Of a stretch of 64,000 nt of DNA, positions 51,476 to 60,459 are shown in pieces. Made by a program: the position numbers and the translations under genes. The stretch comes from Gottfriedia endophytica (lineage in GTDB: Bacteria > Bacillota > Bacilli > Bacillales > Bacillaceae_G): contig NZ_JAGIYQ010000004.1 of NCBI RefSeq assembly GCF_017814275.1, positions 1 to 64,000 on the forward strand, given 5' to 3'. The number at the start of each line of letters is the position of its first letter. Position 1 is the stretch's first letter. The notes below the pieces were generated by a model, which was not told the DNA's origin, did not search any database, and worked only from the letters and a program-made list of their open reading frames with translations.

Positions 51476-52915
51476 ATGGCCAAGGCAAAAAAATTAACGC
51501 TCTTTGGGTTAATTGGTATTACGATGGCATTCTTTGGCACTGTACGTAGTGTACCGACGCTTGCTATTACAGGATGGACGTCAATTTTTTATATGTTAAT
51601 TGCTGCACTTGTATTTGCTCTTCCTATTGCGCTCATGTCAGCCGAACTTTCAACAGGCTTTCCTGAAGAAGGTGGCCCTCAAGTATGGGTAAGAAATGCA
51701 TTAGGTGAAAAATGGGGATTCGTTACCTCGTGGTTATTATGGGTTCAAATGTTTTTCGGAATGGTAATGGTTTCTTCAACAGTTGGTGTTTTATTCGGTT
51801 ACGTTATTAATAAACCAGCACTATCTTCAAATAACTATTTTATTTTTGCCGTAATCTTAATTTCATACTGGGGTGTAACTTTATTAAACCTTAAGTTTGA
51901 CATGGTAAAAATCGCAGGTAACTGGGGTGCCGTGATTGGTGTTTATATCCCGTTTGTGATTTTAGTAGTTTTAGGTGTTATCTATATGATTAAAAATGGC
52001 ATTCAGCCAAATAGTTACTTAGGAAATTTCAAACCAAGTGACTTAATACCAAATTTAAAAGATTTAGGAAGCTTAGCGTATTTATCAGGGATTATCTTCA
52101 TTTTTGCAGGGGTAGAGATTTCATCTGTACATGCAAATAATATTGAAAATCCGAAACGTAACTATCCAGTTGCTGTTATCGCTTCTGTTATTTTACTAGT
52201 AATCTTTAATATTATCGCTGGTTTAACCGTTTCTAACGCAGTGCCACGCGGTCATATAGAGTTAGCTAATATTACACAACCATACTTGATTTTCTGTGAA
52301 AATTTAGGAATTCCAACTATCTTTGTTAACATTATTTCTTTAATGATTTTAATTGGTGTTTTAGTACAGCTAAGTGCATGGGTACTTGGACCAAGTAAAT
52401 CGATGATTAAAGTGGCAGAGGAAGGGAATTTACCAAAATTCTTCCAAAAGAGAACAGAGAAAGGTATTCCAATCACATTTGTGATGATTCAAGCAATTGT
52501 TATTTCATTAGTATCTTTCTTATATGTAGTCGTTCCAGATGTTAATAGTGCATTCTTAATTATTACCATTACAACAACGATTCTATATGCTATCGTATAT
52601 GCTTTAATTGCAATTTCAGCAATTCGCTTACGCTATAACATGCCTGATGCTAACAGACCATTTAGATTAGGTAGTAAAGGAAATGGATTAATGTGGTTTG
52701 TATCTATCGTCTCAATGATAGGTATTGTTCTAACGATTGGTGTAAGTTTGATTCCACCATCAATTTTAAAACCAAGTCAGTATACTGGTTACGTCATTTA
52801 TCAAGTGACTGCAACAGTGGTTATGATAGGGATCGCTCTTGTTATTTATAAATGCAAGAAACCAGAATGGAAGAAAGAAGATCACCAAGAAGACTATTTA
52901 AAACAAGCTAATTAA
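51476..52915 (+). CDS. tyrP: Tyrosine/tyramine-type amino acid antiporter (APC family)
   Basis: 479 residues with about twelve membrane segments. It starts MAKAKKLTLFGLIGITMAFF and has GFPEEGGPQVWVRNALGEKW, FAGVEISSVHANNIENPKRNYP and LGPSKSMIKVAEEGNLPKFF, the pattern of GadC/TyrP-type exchangers. In tyrosine decarboxylase clusters this carrier swaps tyrosine for tyramine and so exports positive charge. The substrate is assigned from the neighbouring decarboxylase and the Tyr T-box. AAGAAGGAT before the ATG; 56 bases to the decarboxylase, so co-transcribed. Confidence 0.85.
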   Translation: MAKAKKLTLFGLIGITMAFFGTVRSVPTLAITGWTSIFYMLIAALVFALPIALMSAELSTGFPEEGGPQVWVRNALGEKWGFVTSWLLWVQMFFGMVMVSSTVGVLFGYVINKPALSSNNYFIFAVILISYWGVTLLNLKFDMVKIAGNWGAVIGVYIPFVILVVLGVIYMIKNGIQPNSYLGNFKPSDLIPNLKDLGSLAYLSGIIFIFAGVEISSVHANNIENPKRNYPVAVIASVILLVIFNIIAGLTVSNAVPRGHIELANITQPYLIFCENLGIPTIFVNIISLMILIGVLVQLSAWVLGPSKSMIKVAEEGNLPKFFQKRTEKGIPITFVMIQAIVISLVSFLYVVVPDVNSAFLIITITTTILYAIVYALIAISAIRLRYNMPDANRPFRLGSKGNGLMWFVSIVSMIGIVLTIGVSLIPPSILKPSQYTGYVIYQVTATVVMIGIALVIYKCKKPEWKKEDHQEDYLKQAN

Positions 52916-52971
52916 AATAAATAATTCCTTATATTAACATAGTTTAATTGACAACAATGGAGGAACTGAAA

Positions 52972-54834
52972 ATGAAATACGAAATGCCAGAAATTAATTT
53001 AAAAGCGTTATTCTTAGGAGATAAAGGAGAAAACGTAGATTTATTTAAAGAATTATTATTAAAAATGGTAGATGAGCATGTTGGTTGGAGACAAAACTAT
53101 ATGCCACAAGATTTACCGGTGATTACACCTCAAGATAGAAGTTCTAAAGACTTCCAAGAAACTGCAGATCATATGCGCAGTGTGTTCAATGTATTATCTT
53201 CTAAATTACGTACGCACTCTTTACCTTGGCATTCTGCTGGTCGTTTCTGGGGACATATGAACTCTGAAACATTAATGCCTGCTATTATCGCTTATACAGC
53301 AGCAATGTTATGGAATGGTAATAACGTAGCCTATGAATCTTCACCAGGCACTTCTCAAATGGAGGAAGAAGTTGGACATGAATTTGCTGCACTTATGAGC
53401 TATAAAAAAGGTGAAAGCTGGGGACATATTTGCGCAGATGGTTCTATCGCTAACATAGAGGGCTTATGGTATGCACGTAATATGAAATCCTTACCACTAG
53501 CAATTAAAGAAGTGGCTCCTGAATTTGTTGAAGGTAAATCTGAATGGGAATTACTGAATATGTCTACAGAAGAAATTCTAGAAATTTTAGATCAAATTCC
53601 TGAACAAATTGATGAAATTAAAACTCATTCTGCACGCAGTGGTAAAAATCTACAAAAATTAGGTAAATGGTTAATTCCACAAACAAAACATTATTCTTGG
53701 CTAAAAGCTGCTGATATTATCGGTGTTGGTCTTGATTGTGTAGAGCAAATCGATGTTGATGACAACTATCGTATGGACATTACTAAATTAGAAGAAAAAA
53801 TTCGTGATCTAGCGGCTGATCAAATTCCTGTTTTAGGTGTTGTTGGGGTTATCGGTACAACAGAAGAAGGACAAGTAGATCGCATTGATAAAATGGTAGA
53901 ACTTCGTGAAAAATTAGCAAAAGAAGGCATCTATTTCTACCTTCACGTAGATGCAGCTTACGGCGGTTATGCTCGTTCTATTTTCTTAGATGAAAATAAC
54001 GAATTTATCGAATGGGATCAAATCGATGAAGTGTATGCAAAACACAACATCTTCACTGAAAAATGTGAATGGCTAACAAGAGACGTTTATGAGTCATTTA
54101 AAGCAATGAGCCAAGCAGAAACAATTACAATTGATCCACACAAAATGGGCTACATTCCTTACTCTGCGGGCGGTATCGTTATTAAAGATATTAGAATGCG
54201 CGATGTCATTTCTTACTTTGCAACATATGTATTCGAAAAAGGTGCAGATATTCCAGCCTTACTAGGTGCTTATATTCTTGAAGGTTCTAAAGCAGGTGCA
54301 ACAGCAGCAGCAGTTTGGACAGCTCATAAAGTATTACCTCTAAATGTAACTGGTTATGGTAAGTTAATTGGTGCAAGTATTGAAGGAGCTTATCGTTTCT
54401 ACGACTTCTTAAGTAATAAAGAATTCAAAGTTGGCGATAAAACGATTCATGTGTACCCATTAACAAAACCTGACTTTAATATGGTTGACTACGTATTTAA
54501 TGAAGAAGGTAATACAGACTTAGAAAAAATGAACAAATTAAATCATGATTTCTTCGATCAAGCTTCTTATGTTAAAGGTGGATTATGTAATAATGAGTTT
54601 ATTACATCTCATACTGACTTTGCTACACCTGACTACGGTAACAGCCCACTTCCATTCGTGAAGAGTCTGGGATTTAGTGAAGGAGAATGGGATCGCGAAG
54701 GTAAAGTAACGGTGCTTCGTGCTTGTGCGTTATCTCCATATGCTCATGATAAAGAAGTATTTGAAGAATATGCTGTTAAGCTAGAAAAAGCAATTCAATG
54801 CAAACTTAAAACAATCTACAATGAAACGAAATAA
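52972..54834 (+). CDS. tdcA: Tyrosine decarboxylase (PLP-dependent)
   Basis: 620 residues, the size of Enterococcus/Lactobacillus tyrosine decarboxylases, much longer than glutamate decarboxylase. Substrate/cofactor blocks: [17 protein letters not shown] (87-103), [16 protein letters not shown] (155-170), HVDAAYGG (325-332, Asp to the PLP ring nitrogen) and [16 protein letters not shown] with the PLP lysine at 391. Product would be tyramine and CO2, consuming a cytoplasmic proton. The ATG at 52972 is chosen over a TTG 24 bases upstream since GGAGGAA sits 6 bases before it. Tyrosine specificity is inferred from length, motifs and context. Confidence 0.88.
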   Translation: MKYEMPEINLKALFLGDKGENVDLFKELLLKMVDEHVGWRQNYMPQDLPVITPQDRSSKDFQETADHMRSVFNVLSSKLRTHSLPWHSAGRFWGHMNSETLMPAIIAYTAAMLWNGNNVAYESSPGTSQMEEEVGHEFAALMSYKKGESWGHICADGSIANIEGLWYARNMKSLPLAIKEVAPEFVEGKSEWELLNMSTEEILEILDQIPEQIDEIKTHSARSGKNLQKLGKWLIPQTKHYSWLKAADIIGVGLDCVEQIDVDDNYRMDITKLEEKIRDLAADQIPVLGVVGVIGTTEEGQVDRIDKMVELREKLAKEGIYFYLHVDAAYGGYARSIFLDENNEFIEWDQIDEVYAKHNIFTEKCEWLTRDVYESFKAMSQAETITIDPHKMGYIPYSAGGIVIKDIRMRDVISYFATYVFEKGADIPALLGAYILEGSKAGATAAAVWTAHKVLPLNVTGYGKLIGASIEGAYRFYDFLSNKEFKVGDKTIHVYPLTKPDFNMVDYVFNEEGNTDLEKMNKLNHDFFDQASYVKGGLCNNEFITSHTDFATPDYGNSPLPFVKSLGFSEGEWDREGKVTVLRACALSPYAHDKEVFEEYAVKLEKAIQCKLKTIYNETK

Positions 54835-54862
54835 GTTTAATAGAATACTATTTTAATAGAAT

Positions 54863-54900
54863 GAATGCATGACGTTAAAAATCCGTTATGCATTCATCTT
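54863..54900 (+). terminator. Weak terminator after the decarboxylase gene
   Basis: GAATGCAT/ATGCATTC with a 17-base loop that can pair further (ACG/CGT). Only ATCTTTATC follows, so partial read-through into pdxK is likely. Confidence 0.5.
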
Positions 54901-54958
54901 TATCTAATTGATTTTATTTATTTTAGTGAAGGATAGATCAATTAAGGAGTGAAAAAAG

Positions 54959-55771
54959 ATGGTAAAAAAAGTATTAACGATAGCAGGTTCTGATTCAAGT
55001 GGAGGAGCTGGAGTACAGGCGGATCTTAAGACATTTGAAGAGTATGGTACTTTTGGTTTAACTGCCATTACAACAATCGTCACAATGGATCCCGACAATA
55101 ACTGGCATCATCATGTTCATCCGATTGATAAGGAACTTGTGCAAGCGCAATTAAAAACAATTTTTTCAGGCGGAAAATTAGATGCGATGAAAACAGGAAT
55201 GCTTGGATCTATCGAACTGATTGAACTCGTAAGTGATGTAATAGAAACATACGATATGCAAAATGTTGTCATTGATCCGGTTATGGTTTGTAAAGGAGAA
55301 AACGAACCACTTCATCCTGAAAATGGCCTTGCCATTCGTGATCTTCTATTACCAAAGGCAACAATTGTAACACCAAATTTATTTGAAGCAGGCCAGTTAT
55401 CTGGAATCCAAAATGTAAAAACGATTAATGATATGAAAGAAGCGGCAAAAAGAATTATTTATTTTGGTGCTAAAAATGTTGTTATAAAAGGTGGTAAATC
55501 TATAGCTGATCATAAGGCAATTGATTTACTTTATGATGGAACAGATTTTGTGCTTTATGAAGTCGAGAAAATTCATACTAACTGCAACCACGGTGCTGGG
55601 TGTACTTTTGCAGCAGCGATTACAGCCGGATTAGCTAAAGGACTTTCAGTAAAAGAGGCTGTAGCAAAGGCGAAGGACTTCACAACAGAAGGAATTAAAA
55701 AGGGATTTAATTTTAATACATTTGTTGGTCCAGTTTGGCACGGTGCTTATAATAAAGCTGAATTGCGATAA
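54959..55771 (+). CDS. pdxK: Pyridoxal/pyridoxine kinase
   Basis: 270-residue ribokinase-fold enzyme of the Gram-positive PdxK/ThiD-like type: [20 protein letters not shown] (6-25), [11 protein letters not shown]-like stretch near 75, [10 protein letters not shown], and the anion hole [19 protein letters not shown]. It phosphorylates B6 vitamers to give PLP. TTAAGGAGTG before the ATG. It lies directly after a PLP-dependent decarboxylase and before nhaC, so local cofactor supply is the natural reading. HMP kinase activity cannot be excluded, as the families overlap. Confidence 0.88.
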   Translation: MVKKVLTIAGSDSSGGAGVQADLKTFEEYGTFGLTAITTIVTMDPDNNWHHHVHPIDKELVQAQLKTIFSGGKLDAMKTGMLGSIELIELVSDVIETYDMQNVVIDPVMVCKGENEPLHPENGLAIRDLLLPKATIVTPNLFEAGQLSGIQNVKTINDMKEAAKRIIYFGAKNVVIKGGKSIADHKAIDLLYDGTDFVLYEVEKIHTNCNHGAGCTFAAAITAGLAKGLSVKEAVAKAKDFTTEGIKKGFNFNTFVGPVWHGAYNKAELR

Positions 55772-55798
55772 CTGTTTTATATTTTAGATGAATAAGAA

Positions 55799-55869
55799 AG
55801 GGCATAAACATCTATTGGTGTGATTTGTATGTAATATATTCTCATCCAAAGAATTGTTTATGCCTTTTT
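55799..55869 (+). terminator. Terminator after pdxK
   Basis: GGCATAAACA (55801-55810) pairs with TGTTTATGCC (55855-55864), then five T. The loop is long (44 bases). Confidence 0.6.
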
Positions 55870-55947
55870 ATGTGCAATTGTTCACAAATTAATGATAAAT
55901 AGATTAGTAGAAAAAATCATACACCAACTTAAAAGGAGTTTATTAAA

Positions 55948-57333
55948 ATGAAAAGAGATGTAACTCTAAAAGAGAGTATCTTTCTTTTAGTTGTTTTATT
56001 AGCGATTATTGGAACTTGTATTATAGGGTTAAGTTTACCTCCTCAAGTTCCTATTTTAATTGCCATAGGTATTGTTATTTTATTTGCAAAAGTGAAAAGT
56101 TTTTCATGGGATACAATACATAAAGGGATTATGAATGGAATTACACCGGGTTTAATTCCGATCATTATATTTATGTTAATTGGCGTTTTAATTAGTGTTT
56201 GGATTGCAGCAGGAACAATTCCAACTATCATGATTTATGGATTTAAAATTTTATCTGCAAAATTCTTTTTACCTTCTGTTTTTGTCATATGTGCACTTGT
56301 GGGGATAATGGTGGGAAGCTCTTTTACAACCATTTCAACTGTGGGCATTGCATTTTTAGGAATGGGACAAATGATGGGCCTAAATCCAGCGATGATTGCA
56401 GGTGCTATTATATCGGGAGCTTTTCTAGGAAATAACGTTTCTCCATTATCTGATACAGCGAACTTAGCAGCTGCTATTGCAGAAGTAGATTTATTTGAAC
56501 ATATCCGTAGTATGATGCGGACAATTATTCCAGCTTTTGTTATAACTCTTATCTTTTTCTTATTTGTAGGACATGGAGCATCAGAATCAGCAGGAAATGA
56601 AATCGATGTACTGGTTCGTACACTCCATTCATCTTTTACTATTTCAGCTTTCACATTAATTCCAGTGTTAGTATTATTTTTATGTGCTTGGAGAAAAGTA
56701 CCAGCCATTCCGACATTATTACTTAGTATAGTAGTTACAATTGTTATCTGTTTTATTTATCATCCGCATATTAGCCTTAGTCAAATAGCTTCGTATATGC
56801 AAGATGGATTTGTTTCAAATACAGGCGTAAAGAGTGTAGATGTGTTACTTACTCGCGGAGGAATGCAAAGCATGATGTGGTCTGTTTCTCTTATCCTTCT
56901 TGCTTTAGCACTAGGTGGATTATTAGTGGAAGTAAAAATTATTGAAAAGCTAATTTCTAAAATTTCGGGTATGGTAAGCACGAAAGGAAACTTAATGCTC
57001 ATGACTGCATTAAGCTCTATTGGTATTAATGTTCTTTTAGGAGAGCAGTATTTATCAGTTATTTTACCTGGTGAAGCTTTTAAATCACAATTTAAGGCAA
57101 TTCATGTAGATTCGAAAAATCTTTCGGGGATATTAGCGAATGCCGGAGCCGCTGTGAATCCTTTGATTCCATGGGGAGTAAGCGGTGTGTTCATCGCTGG
57201 AACACTAGGTGTATCGACGCTGCAGTATTTGCCATTCACTATATTTTGTTTAGTAATTCCTGTAATTCATGTTATTTTAGGATTTCTTGGGAATGGAAAA
57301 CAACAATTAAAAGAACATAAGAAAGCTAGTTAA
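55948..57333 (+). CDS. nhaC: Na+/H+ antiporter NhaC family
   Basis: 461 residues with about eleven membrane segments. The family block ISGAFLGNNVSPLSDTANLAAAIAEVDLFEH is split here as ISGAFLGNNVSPLSD and TANLAAAIAEVD (near 150-180), with NAGAAVNPLIPWGVSG late in the protein. NhaC homologues accompany tyrosine decarboxylase clusters in enterococci. AAAAGGAG before the ATG. Last gene of the amine cluster, closed by a strong terminator. Confidence 0.88.
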   Translation: MKRDVTLKESIFLLVVLLAIIGTCIIGLSLPPQVPILIAIGIVILFAKVKSFSWDTIHKGIMNGITPGLIPIIIFMLIGVLISVWIAAGTIPTIMIYGFKILSAKFFLPSVFVICALVGIMVGSSFTTISTVGIAFLGMGQMMGLNPAMIAGAIISGAFLGNNVSPLSDTANLAAAIAEVDLFEHIRSMMRTIIPAFVITLIFFLFVGHGASESAGNEIDVLVRTLHSSFTISAFTLIPVLVLFLCAWRKVPAIPTLLLSIVVTIVICFIYHPHISLSQIASYMQDGFVSNTGVKSVDVLLTRGGMQSMMWSVSLILLALALGGLLVEVKIIEKLISKISGMVSTKGNLMLMTALSSIGINVLLGEQYLSVILPGEAFKSQFKAIHVDSKNLSGILANAGAAVNPLIPWGVSGVFIAGTLGVSTLQYLPFTIFCLVIPVIHVILGFLGNGKQQLKEHKKAS

Positions 57334-57383
57334 CACATCATTTTCTATTGTAAAAGAAAATTTAACATTTTGTACAATTAGTG

Positions 57384-57411
57384 AAAAAGCTGGTAAATAC
57401 CAGCTTTTTTT
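57384..57411 (+). terminator. Terminator after nhaC
   Basis: AAAAAGCTGGTA/TACCAGCTTTTT and further T. Confidence 0.9.
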
Positions 57412-57663
57412 GTTGGAATAAGTTTTTTTGTATTTCATACATAATTTAGACAAAATTTTGCCACTAATATGTAATAAAGGGGCAGGATTTAAGATGAAAA
57501 AACAGTGATATAATACCTTATACTCTTTAAAGGGTTAAAGAAGATGGAAATAGGGGTGAAGTACCTTTTTCTATATTTTTCTAATATATCTTTAGAATAC
57601 TTTAGCATAAGAATAGGCAACTTGTGGCGCAGCGGCTACTTTGATGAAGGTGGAGGTAGGCAT

Positions 57664-57957
57664 ATGCTAATAGATAAATTACGTGGAAAAGATTTAGATG
57701 AATTTTTTAAAGCAATGTTAACACTAAAAACTGTAGATGAGTACTATAGTTTTTTTGATGATTTATGCACAGTGAATGAAATGAAGACAATCTTTCAAAG
57801 ATTTAAAGTTGCTAAAATGTTATATAACAACAACACTTATCATGAAATTGAAGAAGAAACTGGAGCTGGTACAGCAACAATTTCTCGTGTGAAGAGATCT
57901 TTAAACTATGGAAATGATATGTATAATGTTGTTTTTAGCCGTATGAAAGAAAAATAA
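57664..57957 (+). CDS. yerC: YerC/YecD-family TrpR-like regulator
   Basis: 97 residues: MLIDKLRGKDLDEFFKAMLT, then FFDDLCTVNEMKTIFQRFKV and the helix-turn-helix YHEIEEETGAGTATISRVKR, with conserved LNYGNDMY. It belongs to the TrpR-repressor-related YerC/YecD family, whose ligand is unknown. The ATG at 57664 is taken because GGTGGAGGTAGG precedes it; the 40-codon upstream extension looks like leader DNA. An extended -10 TGATATAAT lies near 57515. In B. subtilis yerC is elsewhere, so this may be a second copy, and it is a candidate regulator for aromatic amino acid genes next to it. Confidence 0.85.
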   Translation: MLIDKLRGKDLDEFFKAMLTLKTVDEYYSFFDDLCTVNEMKTIFQRFKVAKMLYNNNTYHEIEEETGAGTATISRVKRSLNYGNDMYNVVFSRMKEK

Positions 57958-58165
57958 GTTTCACTTTATCCCGTATTAACGGACAGTAAGACTGAACCAG
58001 GTAGCTTTTGAAGGAGCTCTAGAGTAATAAAAAAAGAATGGGAAGATATTACTCAAAACATCAAAGCAGAGCAGATTCAATAGTTATAGATCTGCTATTG
58101 CTTGATACAACACATTATAGAGATACATTTACTGAGAATACCATTTTAGAAGTTTATTAACAAAA

Positions 58166-58193
58166 CCACTCCATTGTTAGGAGTGGCTTTTTT
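58166..58193 (+). terminator. Orphan terminator before the tyrS remnant
   Basis: CCACTCC/GGAGTGG, 7-base loop, six T. A 40-codon frame (58038-58160, MGRYYSKHQSRADSIVIDLL start) ends just before it but has no ribosome site. The position relative to the tyrS fragment matches that of the T-box terminator before tyrS, but the sequence is different. Confidence 0.8.
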
Positions 58194-58204
58194 GTTTAAC
58201 AATC

Positions 58205-58392
58205 TAAGGTAAGAAAATCTTACTGATTAAAGGAGTTGGCAAGACATGAACATTATTGATAGATTGGAATACCGCGATACTTTTAATTAATAAACAGATG
58301 CAGAAGAGTTGCATAAACTAGTAGAAGAGAAAAAAATTTCCTTGTACTGTGGTGTAGATCCAACTGGTAACAGCATGCATAGTGGATATTTT
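58205..58392 (+). pseudogene. Decayed 5' fragment of a second tyrS
   Basis: Bases 58205-58392 align with 49217-49405: the spacer after the T-box terminator, the AAAGGAGTTGG ribosome site, the start ATGAACATTATTGAT and about 45 codons through GTAGATCCAACTGG. Codon 15 is TAA, several changes are present, and similarity stops after GCATGCAT. It is a non-functional direct repeat of the start of tyrS on the far side of the amine cluster. 58393-58563 is very AT-rich and empty. Confidence 0.85.
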
Positions 58393-58563
58393 TAAGAGAA
58401 GACGGATTGTCCCTTTTCAATTAGCTTTAATAGTATATAATTATTATGTAATAATAGAAATTTTAATCTTTAATTAATTATCAGATATTAGTAGATATTT
58501 TAATCTATAAATAATTATAATAGAATATGGTAGGGTATAATTGAGATAGAAAAGGTGTTTTCC

Positions 58564-58618
58564 TAGGTGGTGCCTTGGTTTTTGTGACATCTAAGCAGGA
58601 GCGCCTACTCTTTTTTGC
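58564..58618 (+). terminator. Terminator-like hairpin upstream of mqo
   Basis: TAGGTGGTGCCT (58564-58575) can pair with AGGAGCGCCTA (58597-58607) with a small internal loop, then CTC and six T. It lies about 30 bases before the mqo start, so it could be an attenuator of mqo. Confidence 0.45.
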
Positions 58619-58645
58619 AAATATTAGGGGATGAGGAAGGGTATT

Positions 58646-60148
58646 ATGAGCAGCATAAAGAAAAAAACAGACGTTATCTTAATTGGTGCCGGAGTCATGA
58701 GCGCAACTTTGGGATCATTACTGAAAGAGTTAGCACCTGAATGGGAAATCAAAGTGTTTGAGAAACTTTCAAACGCAGGAGAAGAAAGCTCTAACGAATG
58801 GAATAATGCGGGCACGGGGCATGCTGCACTGTGCGAGCTTAACTATACATCCGAAAAATCTGATGGATCTATAGATATTAGCAAAGCTATAAAAATCAAT
58901 GAACAGTTTCAGCTTTCAAGACAGTTTTGGTCTTATCTGGTAAATAGCAATCTGATTCGTAATCCACAAGACTTTATCATGCCAATACCTCATATGAGCT
59001 TAGTTCAAGGGGAAAAAAATGTATCGTTTTTGAAAAAACGCTTTGAAGCGCTTTCAAACAATCCACTGTTTCAAGGGATGGAATTTTCTGAGGACCCTGA
59101 AAAACTGAAAGAATGGATACCTCTTATAATGGATGGCCGTACAGCCAATGAACCGATAGCAGCAACAAAAATTGACTCTGGAACGGACGTCAACTTTGGT
59201 GCTTTAACACGTATGTTATTTGATCACTTAAAGGATAAAAATGTAGAGATCAACTACAATCATAGTGTTAAGAATATTAAACGTACTACTGACGGTTCAT
59301 GGGAAGTGAAAGTCCATGATATGGATAGCGGTAAAATCGAATACCACACTGCAAAATTTGTGTTTATCGGTGGTGGGGGCGGAAGTCTACCTTTACTACA
59401 AAAAACGGGTATTCCTGAGTCAAAACATGTTGGAGGATTCCCTGTAAGCGGACTATTTATGGTATGTAACAAGCCTGAAGTTGTAGCGCAGCACCATGCA
59501 AAGGTATACGGTAAAGCTAAGGTTGGTGCACCACCAATGTCTGTTCCGCATCTTGATTCAAGATATATTGACAATAAGAAAACATTACTGTTTGGACCGT
59601 TTGCTGGTTTTTCACCAAAGTTCTTGAAAACGGGTTCAAATTTTGATTTGATCGGTTCCGTAAACCTGAATAATATCCTTACAATGTTGGCGGCAGGCGT
59701 AAAAGAGATGGCATTGACAAAATACTTGATTCAGCAAGTTTTGTTATCGCATGAAAAACGCATGGAAGAACTACGTGAATTTATTCCGAACGCCAAAAGC
59801 GAGGATTGGGATATAGTAGTAGCGGGCCAACGCGTGCAAGTTATCAAAGATACTGAGACAGGTGGAAAAGGGACACTTCAATTTGGTACGGAAGTTATTA
59901 CTGCCACAGATGGCTCAATAGCTGCATTACTTGGTGCTTCTCCGGGTGCTTCTACTGCCGTACATGTCATGCTTGAAGTAATAGAAAAATGCTTCCCACA
60001 ACAGATGAAGGAGTGGGAGTCAAAAATAAAAGAAATGATTCCATCATATGGCATGTCACTAATGAAAAACCCAGAGCTTTTCCAACAAATTCATACTTCA
60101 ACAGCCCATGCGCTTGGTCTAAACGGGAAAGAACCAGTCTTTAGTTAA
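58646..60148 (+). CDS. mqo: Malate:quinone oxidoreductase
   Basis: 500-residue FAD enzyme oxidising malate to oxaloacetate and reducing menaquinone at the membrane. Motifs: dinucleotide fold [69 protein letters not shown] and [16 protein letters not shown]. Normal length. The ATG at 58646 is placed after GAGGAAGGG; an ATG five codons upstream lies inside that site. Monocistronic, with a terminator-like leader and a strong terminator behind. Confidence 0.94.
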   Translation: MSSIKKKTDVILIGAGVMSATLGSLLKELAPEWEIKVFEKLSNAGEESSNEWNNAGTGHAALCELNYTSEKSDGSIDISKAIKINEQFQLSRQFWSYLVNSNLIRNPQDFIMPIPHMSLVQGEKNVSFLKKRFEALSNNPLFQGMEFSEDPEKLKEWIPLIMDGRTANEPIAATKIDSGTDVNFGALTRMLFDHLKDKNVEINYNHSVKNIKRTTDGSWEVKVHDMDSGKIEYHTAKFVFIGGGGGSLPLLQKTGIPESKHVGGFPVSGLFMVCNKPEVVAQHHAKVYGKAKVGAPPMSVPHLDSRYIDNKKTLLFGPFAGFSPKFLKTGSNFDLIGSVNLNNILTMLAAGVKEMALTKYLIQQVLLSHEKRMEELREFIPNAKSEDWDIVVAGQRVQVIKDTETGGKGTLQFGTEVITATDGSIAALLGASPGASTAVHVMLEVIEKCFPQQMKEWESKIKEMIPSYGMSLMKNPELFQQIHTSTAHALGLNGKEPVFS

Positions 60149-60212
60149 TTCTTTGGATGTAAATTACAAAAAGAATTGAGTAAATAATAGAATATCATTG
60201 AAAATAAAACAT

Positions 60213-60251
60213 AGAACCTTTGATCTATCTTTAGATTGAAGGTTCTTTTTT
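60213..60251 (+). terminator. Terminator after mqo
   Basis: AGAACCTT/AAGGTTCT with an inner ATCTA/TAGAT extension and six T. Confidence 0.9.
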
Positions 60252-60343
60252 CAAAAATTGAGGTTAGGGAGGCTATAGATAGGTAAAATGACTAGGGATG
60301 AGTAGGTTAGAAAAAACCTGCTTTCTCAGCCTTTTTAATGTAA

Positions 60344-60377
60344 TAAAAAAGAACCCTAAGCCAAAAAGCTTAGGGTT
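60344..60377 (-). terminator. Terminator after the MFS exporter gene
   Basis: AACCCTAAGC/GCTTAGGGTT with a 6-base loop; on the minus strand it is followed by CTTTTTTATT. 60149-60459 holds only this and the mqo terminator. Confidence 0.85.
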
Positions 60378-60459
60378 GTACTCTGAAATCATCGTTTTAA
60401 GGTTTTCTTACAAAGAAATAGTTAACTAATAGCCAACTTGTCCAATTGGAAAACATAAT

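Noticed and set aside
57544-57663. 40-codon N-terminal extension of the YerC-like protein
   Set aside because: Family members start at the LIDKLRGK block, and a strong ribosome site lies just before the ATG at 57664.
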